NCBI GenBank assembly: GCA_035299085.1 | Contig: DATGXG010000036.1 | Span: forward strand, 1 to 64,000 | DNA length: 64,000 nucleotides | Reading direction: 5' to 3' | DNA from: Bacteroidales bacterium | GTDB lineage: Bacteria > Bacteroidota > Bacteroidia > Bacteroidales > UBA10428 | Shown here: piece by piece, positions 26,134 through 36,500 of the stretch | Position numbering within the stretch: position 1 is the first letter of the stretch | Layout: every line of letters begins with the position of its first letter | Translations under genes and position numbers: made by a program | The notes under the pieces: generated by a model | Seen by the model: the letters and a program-made list of their open reading frames with translations, nothing else | What the model was told of the DNA's origin: nothing | The model's database searches: none

Positions 26134-27486
26134 TTAATCTCTTGATTCAATTGATTCATACTGTACTCTGCCAAAAACATTCTTATAGGCAGGCCGAATA
26201 ATTCTTCGTGATGTAAATGTCACTTCTTCAAGCCTGTGAGCACACCAGCCGGCCATCCTGGCAATGGCAAAAATTGGAGTGAACAACTCCTTCGGAATAT
26301 CAATGCATTTATATACAAATCCCGAATAGAAGTCGACATTGGCACTGATCACTTTATTGCTACCTTCCTTAAAACTGGCAAAAGCTTCGGGTGCTAACTC
26401 CTCAACTGATTCGTACAACAAATATTCATCAAGTTTTCCTTTGGATGCAGCCAATTCTTTTGCTTTATCCTTTAACAGGATTGCCCTGGGATCGGACAGC
26501 GTATAGATGGCATGGCCAATACCGTAAAGCTTGCCGGAACCGTCGCCGGCTTCGCATTTCAATATTTTTTTCAGGTATTCAACAACCTCTTTTTTATCTT
26601 TCCAGTCGGAAACATTCTTTTTAATATCCTTCATCATTTCTTCCACCTGCAGGTTGGCTCCGCCGTGCAGATAACCTTTCAGTGAACCAAGACCTGCAGA
26701 TATGGCAGAATAGGTGTCGGTACCTGCCGAGCTGATTACACGGGTTGCAAAGGTTGAGTTGTTCCCTCCTCCGTGTTCGGCATGCAATACAAGGGCAAGG
26801 TCAAGAATGTCGGCTTCAATCTTGTTATAGTCTTCTCCTTTAAGCATGTACAGGAAATTTTCAGCTGTGCTTAAGGCGGGATCCGGATGACGGAATATGA
26901 GTGATTTGCGCTGGTAGGTATGACGAAATCCGAAATACACATAGGCGGCAATTACCGGGAATTTAGCAATAAGGTTAAGCGATTGCTTTAGCAGGTTGAT
27001 ATGTGAATAGTTCTCAGCCTCATCGTCCTGTGTGTACATCACAAGGATTGAACGGGTGAGCATGTTCATTATGTTTTTTCCCCTGAAAGACAGGATGAGG
27101 TTGACAAAACTGTTGGGCAGGTCACGGTGGCCGGCCATATAGGATGAAAACAGATCCAGGTCATCTTTTGAAGGAAGTTTACCGGTTAACAAAAGATAGA
27201 CAGTCTCTTCAAATCCATGTCTTTTATCCTTCTGGAAACCATGCACCATATCTTCCACGTCAATTCCCCTGTAAAAAAGTTTTCCCTCACAGGGTATAAC
27301 CTGGTTATCTTTTTTCTCATAGCCCACCACATCTCCGATATTGGTCAGGCCTACAAGAACACCTGAGCCATCCTGATTCCTGAGTCCTCTTTTGACATTG
27401 TACGTTTCAAAGAGAGCTTTGTCAATCTGAGAAGCCTTTACTGTAATCTCCTCAAGTTTTTGCATGAATTCACTGAGTGGTTGCAT
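26134..27486 (-). CDS. gltA: Citrate synthase
   Basis: Citrate synthase condenses acetyl-CoA with oxaloacetate. All three catalytic residues can be placed in this 450-residue protein: His274 ('GYLHGGAN'), His325 ('GIGHAIYTLSDPRA') and Asp385 ('NVDFYSGFVY'). The family block 'LHAEHGGGNNSTFATRV' is at 234-250, and the oxaloacetate-binding Arg is in the 'RRIIRPAY' region near the C-terminus. It starts 30 bases after proA, so it is probably the last gene of the arg/pro transcript. In this setting it would supply carbon for 2-oxoglutarate and glutamate. Confidence 0.95.
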   Translation of the reverse strand: MQPLSEFMQKLEEITVKASQIDKALFETYNVKRGLRNQDGSGVLVGLTNIGDVVGYEKKDNQVIPCEGKLFYRGIDVEDMVHGFQKDKRHGFEETVYLLLTGKLPSKDDLDLFSSYMAGHRDLPNSFVNLILSFRGKNIMNMLTRSILVMYTQDDEAENYSHINLLKQSLNLIAKFPVIAAYVYFGFRHTYQRKSLIFRHPDPALSTAENFLYMLKGEDYNKIEADILDLALVLHAEHGGGNNSTFATRVISSAGTDTYSAISAGLGSLKGYLHGGANLQVEEMMKDIKKNVSDWKDKKEVVEYLKKILKCEAGDGSGKLYGIGHAIYTLSDPRAILLKDKAKELAASKGKLDEYLLYESVEELAPEAFASFKEGSNKVISANVDFYSGFVYKCIDIPKELFTPIFAIARMAGWCAHRLEEVTFTSRRIIRPAYKNVFGRVQYESIESRD

Positions 27487-27516
27487 GGTAATTGAAATTT
27501 ATAGGTTAATATTCGG

Positions 27517-28776
27517 TCAGGTTCTCACCTGGCCATTTCCAAAAATGATGTATTTGGGCGCCATAAGATCTTTCAAACCCATAGGCCCTCTTACATGAAG
27601 CTTCTGATTGCTGATTCCCATCTCCGCTCCGAGTCCGAATTCGTTTCCGTCGCTGAAACGTGTGGATGCATTGATAAAACAGGCAGCCGAATCCACTTCA
27701 CTGATAAAGCGAAGTCCGTTTTCATAGCTGTCGGTAACAATGGCATCCGAATGATGGGAACTGTAGACATTAATGTGATCAATGGCCTCGTCGAGCGAGT
27801 TTACCACTTTCACCGATAAAACAAGGTCGAGGTATTCCGTATTCCAGTCTTCTTCGGTGGCCGGTTCGATGCCCGTAAGAATTTTCCTTGTTTTATCATC
27901 ACCTTTAAGCTTAACACCGGCTTTATCAAATTTTGCCTTCATTTCAGGCAGGAAGACAGGGGCAACTTTGCTGTTCACAAGCAGGGTTTCCATTGCATTG
28001 CAAACACCGGGCCGCTGTACTTTTGCATTATAACAAATATCCAGGGCCATTTCCTGCTTTGCAAATTCATCCACATACGTATGGCAGATTCCCATATCGT
28101 GCCTGATCACCGGAATGATTGAATTTTCTTCAACGAGGCGGATCAGCTGGAGCCCGCCACGCGGTATAATGACATCAATGTAATCCTTCAATTTAACAAG
28201 CCCGAGAACCGATTCCCGGTTTGTGTTATCGACTATACCCACACATTCTTCAGGTAACCCTGCTGATTTCAACCCATTCCGGATAAGTTCAGCCAGTTTC
28301 AGATTCGAGTGAATGGCATCCGAACCCCCTCTTAAAATGACTCCGTTACCTGATTTAATGGTAAGTGAAGCGACTTCAATGCACACATTGGGCCTGCTTT
28401 CGAAAATGATGGCAAGCACTCCTATAGGAACACGCATCTGGCCTACTTTCAGGCCGTTTGGAAGGGTGTTCATATTGAATATTTCACCAACAGGATCTTT
28501 CAGGTTAACTACATCGTGTAAAACCTGGATCATCCCGTCAATCCGTTTATCATTCAGTGTAAGCCGGTCGATAAACGCGGCCGATAGGCCTTTTGATTTT
28601 CCTGATTCAAGATCCCTGCTGTTTTCAGCTTTCAGAATTTCCCTGTTTTTATTTATTTCATCTGCGATTGCCTTCAGTGCGTTATCCTTTTGCATTGTAT
28701 TCGCACGGGCAAGTTTCCGGGAAGCCTGTTTAACTGAACCTGCCAGAAAAGTCAATTTCTGTTTAAGATCATTCAT
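27517..28776 (-). CDS. proA: Glutamate-5-semialdehyde dehydrogenase (gamma-glutamyl phosphate reductase)
   Basis: ProA reduces gamma-glutamyl phosphate to glutamate semialdehyde with NADPH, the second step of proline synthesis. I choose ATG at 28776 ('MNDLKQKLTFLAG', 419 residues, family length) rather than the upstream in-frame codon at 28806, which would lie inside proB. The start overlaps the proB stop by 8 bases, so the two are coupled. Recognisable motifs are 'RPNVCIEVASLTIKSGN', 'VILRGGSDAI' and the catalytic Cys in 'VQRPGVCNAMETLLV'. Confidence 0.95.
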   Translation of the reverse strand: MNDLKQKLTFLAGSVKQASRKLARANTMQKDNALKAIADEINKNREILKAENSRDLESGKSKGLSAAFIDRLTLNDKRIDGMIQVLHDVVNLKDPVGEIFNMNTLPNGLKVGQMRVPIGVLAIIFESRPNVCIEVASLTIKSGNGVILRGGSDAIHSNLKLAELIRNGLKSAGLPEECVGIVDNTNRESVLGLVKLKDYIDVIIPRGGLQLIRLVEENSIIPVIRHDMGICHTYVDEFAKQEMALDICYNAKVQRPGVCNAMETLLVNSKVAPVFLPEMKAKFDKAGVKLKGDDKTRKILTGIEPATEEDWNTEYLDLVLSVKVVNSLDEAIDHINVYSSHHSDAIVTDSYENGLRFISEVDSAACFINASTRFSDGNEFGLGAEMGISNQKLHVRGPMGLKDLMAPKYIIFGNGQVRT

Positions 28777-29587
28777 GGTGCGTAAAATTTTCAACATTGG
28801 CAACAAAATGAGTGCCTACTTCCTTGCCTGCCAGTACATCAAAAAGTATAGCCGGATCCGAACCGCTGGCGATGAGACAATCGATACCGTCTTTAAGGCA
28901 TATCTTCGCAGCGGATATTTTTGTGACCATTCCGCCGGTGCTGAATGAAGATCCTGCGCCGGAAGCCAGTTGTTCCACCTCAGGTGTGATTTCCAGCACT
29001 GAATGAATGATCTCGGCATTTTCTTCGCTTCTTGGATCGGCATTGTATAAGCCATCGATATCGGAAAGCATAACCAGCAAATCAGCATTCACAAGAGAGG
29101 CTACAATGGCTGACAGGGTATCATTATCGCCGAATTCAATCTCATTGGTTGCAATGGTATCATTCTCATTGATGATAGGAATGATGTCCATTTCAAACAG
29201 TTTAATCAACGTGCTCCTGGCATTCTGATTTCTTGAAGGGATGATGACCACGTCTTTTGTAAGAAGAACCTGGGCGACCAGCTGATTGTATTCCTCAAAA
29301 AAACGCTGGTATATCTTCATCAATTCAGCCTGTCCGACAGCAGCCAATGCCTGCTTTTTAGCAAGCTCCTGCGGTCTGCGGGTAAGCCCGAGCCTCCCTG
29401 ATCCCACGCCGATGGCGCCTGAGGTAACCAGGATAACCTGAACACCCCGGCGGCGAACAGCGCTCAGCACATAGGCCAGTTTTTCAATTCGCTGAAAATT
29501 CATCCGTCCGTTGGCGTATGATAATGACGAAGTGCCTATCTTAACTACAATGCGGTGCTTATTCTTTAAAACTTCCCTGTATTCCAT
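28769..29587 (-). CDS. proB: Glutamate 5-kinase
   Basis: ProB phosphorylates glutamate to gamma-glutamyl phosphate. I choose ATG at 29587 ('MEYREVLKNKHRIVVKIGTSS', 272 residues in all); the frame extends to a TTG at 29611 only by overlapping the gene before. The amino-acid kinase motifs are intact: 'VVKIGTSSL', 'VTSGAIGVG', 'INENDTIATNEIEFGDNDTL' and 'STGGMVTKISAAK'. It has no C-terminal PUA domain, a form found in many bacteria. It is preceded by a degenerate paralogue 7 bases upstream and overlaps proA. Confidence 0.95.
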   Translation of the reverse strand: MEYREVLKNKHRIVVKIGTSSLSYANGRMNFQRIEKLAYVLSAVRRRGVQVILVTSGAIGVGSGRLGLTRRPQELAKKQALAAVGQAELMKIYQRFFEEYNQLVAQVLLTKDVVIIPSRNQNARSTLIKLFEMDIIPIINENDTIATNEIEFGDNDTLSAIVASLVNADLLVMLSDIDGLYNADPRSEENAEIIHSVLEITPEVEQLASGAGSSFSTGGMVTKISAAKICLKDGIDCLIASGSDPAILFDVLAGKEVGTHFVANVENFTHHE

Positions 29588-29594
29588 GATCTCT

Positions 29595-30284
29595 TCAATT
29601 TGTAAAAACAATATCGCCTATCGAAGCAGGAAATTTCACTCCTGCTTTTTGCTCACCCTGAATCAATACCTCGCAGTATGATTCAATCTTATTATGAAGT
29701 TCGGTTTCTCCGTCAACTACCATTGCAGGCTGGCTGGCGGCGGGTACAATAAGATACTTCCCGTTCATATCCATTTTGATCACAATAAAATCAGCCTCGG
29801 CAATATTGGCAACAATCAGGGCGAGCGGATAATTGTCGTCAAATTCAATATCTGCTGTCGAAACCGGGTCATTTTCATTAATGATCGGGATAATGCTCAT
29901 ATCAAGAAGTGTATTGAAGGTGTTCCGGGTATTTTGAACACGTTCGGGGTAATCGATAATGTCACTCGTGAGCAATACCTGTGCAATGATCTGGTTGTAA
30001 TCATCAAAAAAACGTTGGTAGCAACGGATAAGCTCTGCCTGACCTACAGCTGCAGTAGCCTGCATATCGATTTGTCCTGTAGGTATCCTTGACAGTTTAA
30101 GTTTTTCGGCTCCAAGAACGATGGCTCCTGAAGACACAACAAGTACATGCTTGCCGCTGTTATGCAGATTGGTGAGCACCATGGCCAGGCGGTCCATCTT
30201 CCGGTTGCTTATCTTACCGTTTGAACCGAGCAAGGTTGAAATCTCTATCCTGACTACTATTGTTTGCTTTCTCTTTCCCATCAT
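29595..30284 (-). CDS. Divergent glutamate-5-kinase paralogue, probably catalytically defective
   Basis: The 229-residue protein aligns with the proB product next to it over most of its length; shared blocks include 'VVSSGAI', 'AAVGQAEL', 'AQVLLT', 'RxQNxRxT' and 'IIPIINEND'. The nucleotide- and phosphate-binding parts have changed: VVKIGTS has become 'VVRIEIS', GDNDTLSAI has become 'DDNYPLALI', SDIDGLY has become 'MDMNGKY', and the TGGMVTK block and about 40 C-terminal residues are missing. The frame is nevertheless intact, starts with ATGATG overlapping the argH stop (ATGA), and ends 7 bases before proB. It may be a regulatory pseudokinase, a subunit of ProB, or a decaying duplicate. Confidence 0.85.
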   Translation of the reverse strand: MMGKRKQTIVVRIEISTLLGSNGKISNRKMDRLAMVLTNLHNSGKHVLVVSSGAIVLGAEKLKLSRIPTGQIDMQATAAVGQAELIRCYQRFFDDYNQIIAQVLLTSDIIDYPERVQNTRNTFNTLLDMSIIPIINENDPVSTADIEFDDNYPLALIVANIAEADFIVIKMDMNGKYLIVPAASQPAMVVDGETELHNKIESYCEVLIQGEQKAGVKFPASIGDIVFTN

Positions 30285-31615
30285 CTTTCTAATAAGTGGC
30301 GAAACGCCCGGTCTTTTTTTTCGAAATCAAAGCTTTGCATGACCGAATTCATTTTATCAGTAATGAGGTCATTGCATAAATTGCCGATACTGCCGGCATG
30401 GGTGTGATTCACTGTTTTAGCCGGATTGTAGGTGCCTTCAGCAATTGTTTTGGCTACCATTTTGTAGGCTTCCCTGAACGGAACACCCTGCAGAACCAGT
30501 TTATTCACCTCTTCCACAGAGAACACATACCGGTACCTTTCATCACTCAGCACATTTTGTGCCGGTTTAATCCCTGAAACAGCATATGTAGCTATTTTCA
30601 GGCAGTTGCTGAAATTGTCGAACACAGGCAGAAAAACTTCTTTTATCACCTGCATATCCCTGAAATATCCCGAAGGCAGATTGATCAGCATGTTGCCGAT
30701 TTCCGCAGGCATGGCCTGAATGCGATTACAATGTGAACGGATCAGTTCAAAAACATCAGGGTTTTTTTTATGGGGCATTATACTCGAACCGGTTGTCATT
30801 TCATCCGGAAGAGAAATAAACCCAAAGTTCTGACTGTTAAATAAACAGATATCATTTGCCAATCGCGAAACGGTTGATGCCAGTGAGGCAAGTGCAAAGG
30901 ATACGATCCTCTCTGTTTTTCCACGGCTCATCTGGGCCTGGATAACATTATAATTCATGCTTGAAAAACCAAGCAGGTCGGTAGTCATCTGCCTGTCGAC
31001 AGGAAAGGACGAACCGTAACCGGCAGCAGAGCCGAGCGGATTCTGATCAGCCACATTATAGGCGGCCTGCAGTAAACGCATGTCGTCGATAAGGCTCTCG
31101 GCATAACCTCCAAGCCATAGTCCAAAGGATGAAGGCATGGCAACCTGCAGATGGGTATAACCCGGAATTAACAAGTCTTTTAATTCATTGCTCCGGGAAA
31201 TCAGCAGTTCGAATAAATCATGGGTTTGCCCGGCTATTTCCTGTATGCGATCACGTATAAAAAGCTTGATGTCAACCAGCACCTGGTCGTTGCGCGACCT
31301 GGCAGCGTGTATTTTTTTCCCTGTATCCCCCAGTTTCCGTGTAAGCAACACTTCCACCTGGGTATGAACATCCTCACTTTCCGGTTCAATCACGAAAAGC
31401 TGATCACGGGTGAGGTTAAAAATGGATATAAGCTCATTTCTCAGTAACAGCCATTCTTCTTTCCGGAGTAAGCCAATATGCTCCAGCATTTGAATATGCG
31501 CCAGCGATCCGAGTACGTCATAGGGAGCAAGCAACAAATCGAGTTCACGGTCTTTTCCGACTGTAAACTGTTCAATCAGCTTGTCTGTTTGTATATTTTT
31601 ATCCCAGAGTTTCAT
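30281..31615 (-). CDS. argH: Argininosuccinate lyase
   Basis: ArgH splits argininosuccinate into arginine and fumarate. The fumarase-superfamily signature is present as 'GSSIMPHKKNPDVFELIR', including the catalytic Ser loop, with 'HAARSRNDQV' and 'GYTHLQVAMPSSFG' before it. The 444 residues are near the usual 450-460. It follows argG by 74 bases and overlaps the start of the proB-like gene by four bases (ATGA). Confidence 0.96.
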   Translation of the reverse strand: MKLWDKNIQTDKLIEQFTVGKDRELDLLLAPYDVLGSLAHIQMLEHIGLLRKEEWLLLRNELISIFNLTRDQLFVIEPESEDVHTQVEVLLTRKLGDTGKKIHAARSRNDQVLVDIKLFIRDRIQEIAGQTHDLFELLISRSNELKDLLIPGYTHLQVAMPSSFGLWLGGYAESLIDDMRLLQAAYNVADQNPLGSAAGYGSSFPVDRQMTTDLLGFSSMNYNVIQAQMSRGKTERIVSFALASLASTVSRLANDICLFNSQNFGFISLPDEMTTGSSIMPHKKNPDVFELIRSHCNRIQAMPAEIGNMLINLPSGYFRDMQVIKEVFLPVFDNFSNCLKIATYAVSGIKPAQNVLSDERYRYVFSVEEVNKLVLQGVPFREAYKMVAKTIAEGTYNPAKTVNHTHAGSIGNLCNDLITDKMNSVMQSFDFEKKDRAFRHLLER

Positions 31616-31689
31616 GACAATACGGTGATATTACCTCCGGAAATTTATTCCGTAAGTATATGTCGGACAGGGTTATTTAGAAAAAACTA

Positions 31690-32922
31690 TTACTTACCCT
31701 TACGCCGGGTAATGGCATGGTGTGCCATTAAACGTATGGCGTTGATCTTAATAAAGCCTGCGCTGTCTTTTTGATCAAAGCCACCTGCGATATCCATGCT
31801 TGAAAGTTCCTTGTCATACAGCGAGCTGGGTGAAACACGCCCGTCAATAATAACATTTCCCTTATAAAGCGTAAGATAGACCACACCTGTAATCAATTCC
31901 TGGCTTTTGTCAATCGCCGAACTGAGGAATTCCATTTCGGGACTGAACCAGAAGCCGTTGTATACAATTTCCGCAAACACAGGTGAAAGCATGTTTCTCA
32001 ACCGCATAACCTCGCGGTCCATGGCAATGCCCTCTATATCCATGTGGGCATGCAACAGGATTGTTCCTGCCGGTGTTTCATAAACACCGCGTGATTTGAT
32101 TCCCACAAACCGGTTTTCAACCATGTCAAGCAAACCGATTCCGTTTTGCCCGCCTACTTTGTTAAGATAAATGAACAATTCAAGCGGATCTGAAACGCTG
32201 ACACCTTCTTCGGGGTTAACCACTTTAACCGGAATTCCGTCGGTGAAATGAATTTCAAGATGTGTTTCTTTATCAGGAGCCAGCTGCGGGGGAACCATTT
32301 TGGTCAGCATGTCTTTTTCAGGCCTGTATGCCGGATCCTCAAGGATGCCTGCTTCATGGCTAATATGCATGAGATTGTCGTCTTCGCTGTAAGGTTTTTT
32401 AACTGTAGCCTTAACCGGAATTCCTTTTTCCTGCGCATAATTCAGCATATCCGTTCTTCCTTTGAACTGATCAAGGAACTCCTGCATTTTCCAAGGGGCA
32501 AGGACCTTAATCTTGGGATTCAAAGCATAATAGGATAACTCAAAACGAACCTGGTCATTTCCTTTCCCTGTGGCACCATGTGAAACCCATTCCGCGTTCT
32601 CTAGAGCTGCAATTTCAATCTGGTATTTTGCAATAACGGGTCGTGCAAGCGAGGTTCCAAGCAGGTACCTGCTTTCATAAACAGCATTTGCCTTCAGGGC
32701 CGGGAAAATATAATCGGTTACAAATTCTCTTTTCAGATCTTTAATATACACTTTTGATGCGCCGATTTTCAGCGCCTTTTTCTCAACCTCAGCAAAATCA
32801 TCATCCTGTCCCACATCAGCTACATATGCAATCACCTCATACCCTTTTTCAATAAGCCATTTAAGGATAACCGAAGTATCAAGACCTCCGCTGTAAGCCA
32901 GTACTACTTTTTCTTTCTTCAT
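31690..32922 (-). CDS. argG: Argininosuccinate synthase
   Basis: ArgG joins citrulline and aspartate with ATP. The N-terminal PP-loop '[16 protein letters not shown]' is clear, as are '[16 protein letters not shown]' and '[18 protein letters not shown]'. The length of 410 residues is standard. It begins 4 bases after the argR stop, so argR and argG are one transcript. The 74-base gap to argH contains no clear promoter or terminator. Confidence 0.96.
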   Translation of the reverse strand: MKKEKVVLAYSGGLDTSVILKWLIEKGYEVIAYVADVGQDDDFAEVEKKALKIGASKVYIKDLKREFVTDYIFPALKANAVYESRYLLGTSLARPVIAKYQIEIAALENAEWVSHGATGKGNDQVRFELSYYALNPKIKVLAPWKMQEFLDQFKGRTDMLNYAQEKGIPVKATVKKPYSEDDNLMHISHEAGILEDPAYRPEKDMLTKMVPPQLAPDKETHLEIHFTDGIPVKVVNPEEGVSVSDPLELFIYLNKVGGQNGIGLLDMVENRFVGIKSRGVYETPAGTILLHAHMDIEGIAMDREVMRLRNMLSPVFAEIVYNGFWFSPEMEFLSSAIDKSQELITGVVYLTLYKGNVIIDGRVSPSSLYDKELSSMDIAGGFDQKDSAGFIKINAIRLMAHHAITRRKGK

Positions 32923-32926
32923 CAGA

Positions 32927-33403
32927 TTACTTAATCTTATTTTTTAATTCAGGAATAATAATAATTAACGTATTGACTACGTCCTTCTCGGTGACATTGT
33001 CATGGGGAATGATCAGAATGGTATCATCTCCGGCAAGAGTTCCGACAATTTCAAACGGGTTAAATTTGTCAATCAGTGAAGCGATGCTTGGGGCATAACC
33101 CGGCAAAGTGCGGATAATTCCCAGCTTGTTGGCAAACTGGATGGATACGAAACCCTGTGCCGCATAACTTTCAGCCAGTTCCTGGCCGGGCAGATGATGC
33201 TGATCAGGTAATTCGTAGATGTAGCCTTTTTCCACATCAGAGATTTTGTTAACTTTAAGAAACTTAAGATCCCTCGAAAGTGTGGCCTGGGTGTAATTAA
33301 GTCCCTTTTTTTCCAGCAGTTCAAGCAATTCCTCCTGACTGGATACTTTTTGGGAGGAAATAATGTTCCGGATGGCTAAAAGCCTTTCTGTCCTGTTTCC
33401 CAT
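32927..33403 (-). CDS. argR: Arginine repressor
   Basis: ArgR is a hexameric, arginine-responsive repressor. The N-terminal winged helix is seen in '[28 protein letters not shown]' (given here as its parts [11 protein letters not shown] and [10 protein letters not shown]), and the C-terminal arginine-binding/oligomerisation core in '[13 protein letters not shown]'. At 158 residues it has normal length. It is the first gene of the arg-pro cluster and faces carB; AT-rich ARG-box-like sites lie in the 131-base space between them. Confidence 0.93.
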   Translation of the reverse strand: MGNRTERLLAIRNIISSQKVSSQEELLELLEKKGLNYTQATLSRDLKFLKVNKISDVEKGYIYELPDQHHLPGQELAESYAAQGFVSIQFANKLGIIRTLPGYAPSIASLIDKFNPFEIVGTLAGDDTILIIPHDNVTEKDVVNTLIIIIPELKNKIK

Positions 33404-33410
33404 ATTATAT

Positions 33411-33424
33411 TGTATAGATATTCA
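33411..33424. promoter_or_regulatory. Candidate ARG box 1 (ArgR operator)
   Basis: TGTATAGATATTCA matches the palindromic ARG-box consensus TGAATWWWWATTCA at 12 of 14 positions. It lies just before argR and just after its predicted start of transcription, a position suited to autorepression. Confidence 0.35.
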
Positions 33425-33433
33425 ATAGCGTTG

Positions 33434-33464
33434 CAAATATATACAACTATTTATTAATATGCAA
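33434..33464 (-). promoter_or_regulatory. Candidate argR promoter
   Basis: On the minus strand TTG (33464-33462), a 20-base spacer and TATATTTG (33441-33434) fit the Bacteroidota promoter. The -7 box is 31 bases before the argR start. Confidence 0.45.
33450..33463. promoter_or_regulatory. Candidate ARG box 2
   Basis: TTTATTAATATGCA matches the ARG-box consensus at 11 of 14 positions and overlaps the -33 part of the argR promoter. In such AT-rich DNA a chance match is possible. Confidence 0.25.
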
Positions 33465-33484
33465 GCGGAATTTAAAAATATTTG

Positions 33485-33492
33485 TACTTTTG
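33485..33492 (+). promoter_or_regulatory. Candidate -7 box of carB
   Basis: TACTTTTG matches TAnnTTTG and lies 42 bases before the carB ATG. No TTTG at the usual -33 position was seen. Confidence 0.4.
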
Positions 33493-33534
33493 GGCCAAAT
33501 ATAGGACTATTTTTCTTCAGCTTTTTTAATACCG

Positions 33535-36500
33535 ATGGATAAATCAATCAGTAAAGTCATTGTTCTGGGTTCCGGTGCCCTTAAGATCGGGGAGGCAGGT
33601 GAGTTTGATTATTCAGGATCGCAGGCTCTGAAAGCTATGCGTGAAGAAGGAATAAAAACCGTGCTGATCAATCCAAACATAGCCACAGTACAAACCACTG
33701 AAGGCATTGCTGATATCATTTATTTTCTCCCGGTTACTCCCTATTTCGTTGAACAGGTAATTAAAAAGGAGAAGCCTGACGGTATCCTGCTTTCATTTGG
33801 GGGGCAGACCGCTCTGAATTGCGGAATTGCCTTATTTAAAAACGGGGCTCTTGAACGCCATAATGTAAGGGTTTTGGGAACGCCGGTCCAGGCCATAATG
33901 GATACGGAAGACAGGGACCTGTTTATTCGTAAGCTGAATGAAATTGATGTAAAAACAATACAAAGTTTTGCTGTCACTGAAACCGAAAAGGCCGTTGAAG
34001 CTGCTGCCAATCTTGGTTATCCGGTTATCATACGTGCGGCTTATACACTCGGAGGTCAGGGTAGCGGTTTTTGCAACAACGAGGAAGAACTAAGAAGGAT
34101 GGCTGAAAAAGCCTTTTCCTATGCACCGCAAATCCTTGTTGAAAAATCCTTAAAGGGCTGGAAAGAAGTGGAATATGAGGTAGTACGCGATTGCTTCGAC
34201 AATTGCATTACCGTTTGTAATATGGAAAATTTTGATCCGCTGGGAATTCATACCGGGGAAAGCATTGTAGTTGCTCCATCCCAGACCCTCACTAATTCCG
34301 AATATCATTCGCTTCGCCAGCTTGCCATAAAAATTATACGGCATATCGGAATTGTAGGTGAATGCAATATCCAGTATGCACTCGATCCCATTTCCGAGGA
34401 CTACAGGGTTATTGAAGTAAATGCCCGACTGTCGCGTTCAAGTGCCCTCGCCTCCAAAGCTACCGGTTATCCTCTTGCTTTTGTAGCCGCAAAACTGGCG
34501 CTCGGATACGGATTGCATGAAATTAAGAATTCAATTACAAAAACTACTTCTGCCTTTTTTGAGCCGGCACTCGACTATATCGTTTGTAAAATTCCGCGAT
34601 GGGACCTGAATAAATTCATCGGCGTTTCCAAGCAGATCGGAAGCAGTATGAAGAGCGTGGGTGAAGTAATGGCCATTGGCCGTACCTTTGAGGAAGCTAT
34701 CCAGAAAGGTCTGAGAATGATCGGCCAGGGAATGCATGGTTTTGTGGGTAACCGTGATCTTGAATTTGAGGATATTGCAAAGGAACTTTCGGAACCTACC
34801 GATATGCGCATATTTGTTATTGAGGAGGCTTTCGAGAAGGGATGGACGGTTGAAAAGATCCATCAGGCTACCCGTATTGATCCCTGGTTCCTTCACAAGC
34901 TGAAGCACATTTACGATCACAAAAACGAACTTGAAAAATATAATGCCCCGGAAGATTTACCTGCTGAGCTCCTTCGTAAAGCAAAGATCCTGGGGTTCTC
35001 CGATTTCCAGGTAGCCCGTTCCGTAATGAAAGATATGCATGAATATATGCATGACGGGGTAATGACAATCAGGGAATTGAGGAAAAAATTGAAAATCGTT
35101 CCTGTTGTAAAACAAATTGATACACTGGCAGCCGAATACCCGGCTATGACCAATTACCTGTACCTGACTTACAGCGGAACATCAAATGATGTTAAATATC
35201 TGGGTGATCACAGGTCAGTTATCGTATTAGGATCAGGAGCATACCGCATTGGTAGCAGTGTTGAATTCGACTGGTGCAGCGTTAATGCCCTTTATGCTAT
35301 TAATAAAGAAGGGTACAGGTCAGTTATGATCAATTATAATCCTGAAACCGTGAGCACCGATTATGATATTTGTGACCGCCTGTATTTTGATGAGCTCTCT
35401 TTTGAAAGGGTAATGGATATCATTGAGCTAGAAAATCCCCATGGAGTCATTCTTTCCATGGGAGGCCAGATACCCAATAACCTGGCCATGCGCCTGCATG
35501 ATCAGAAGGTTAACATTTTGGGCACATCGCCCATGTCGATTGACAGGGCTGAAAACCGGCATAAATTCTCTACACTTTGCGATAACCTCAGAATTGACCA
35601 GCCACGCTGGAAAGAGCTTACCAGTATACAGGACACCTACGACTTTGTTGATGAAGTGGGTTTTCCCGTTCTCATCCGGCCTTCATATGTGCTTTCAGGT
35701 GCAGCCATGAACGTGGTTTCCAACAAGGAAGAAATGGAACATTACCTGAAACTGGCTGCTAAGGTTTCACGACAATATCCGGTTGTAGTCTCAGAATTCA
35801 TTGAACAGGCCAAAGAAATTGAACTTGATGCAGTTGCCCGAAATGGTGAACTCGTTGCTTATGCCATCAGCGAGCACGTGGAGTTTGCCGGAGTACATTC
35901 TGGTGATGCCACGATCGTTTTCCCGGCACAGAAAATTTACTTTGAAACCATGCGCCGTATTAAGCGCATTTCAAGGATGATCGCCAAAGAACTTAATATT
36001 TCAGGTCCTTTCAATATTCAGTTCCTCGCCAAGGACAATGATATAAAAGTTATTGAATGCAACTTGCGGGCATCAAGAAGCTTTCCCTTTGTATCCAAAA
36101 TCCTCAAGGTCAATTTTATTGAACTGGCAACCCGGGTTATCCTGGGCAAGGAAGTTGAAAAACCGGGGAAATCGGTATTTGATCTTGATTGCATTGGAAT
36201 AAAAGCGCCTCAGTTCTCCTTTTCAAGATTGCTCAAAGCTGATCCAATCCTTGGAGTTGATATGGCCTCTACGGGTGAAGTAGGATGTATCGGTGAAAAC
36301 TTTTATGAGGCTATACTTAAATCGATGCTTTCAGTCGGATATAATTATCCCAAGAAAAACATACTATTATCTACCGGACCTATGAGGTCAAAAGTGGAAT
36401 TGGTAAACAGTTGTAAACTTTTAATTGATAAAGGGTATAATTTATTCGGAACCCATGGAACAGCCCAGTTCCTGGAAATGAACGGAATTCCATGCACAAT

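Noticed and set aside
34531-34920. 129-residue minus-strand ORF in carB
   Set aside because: It lies entirely within an ATP-grasp domain of carB and has no independent support.
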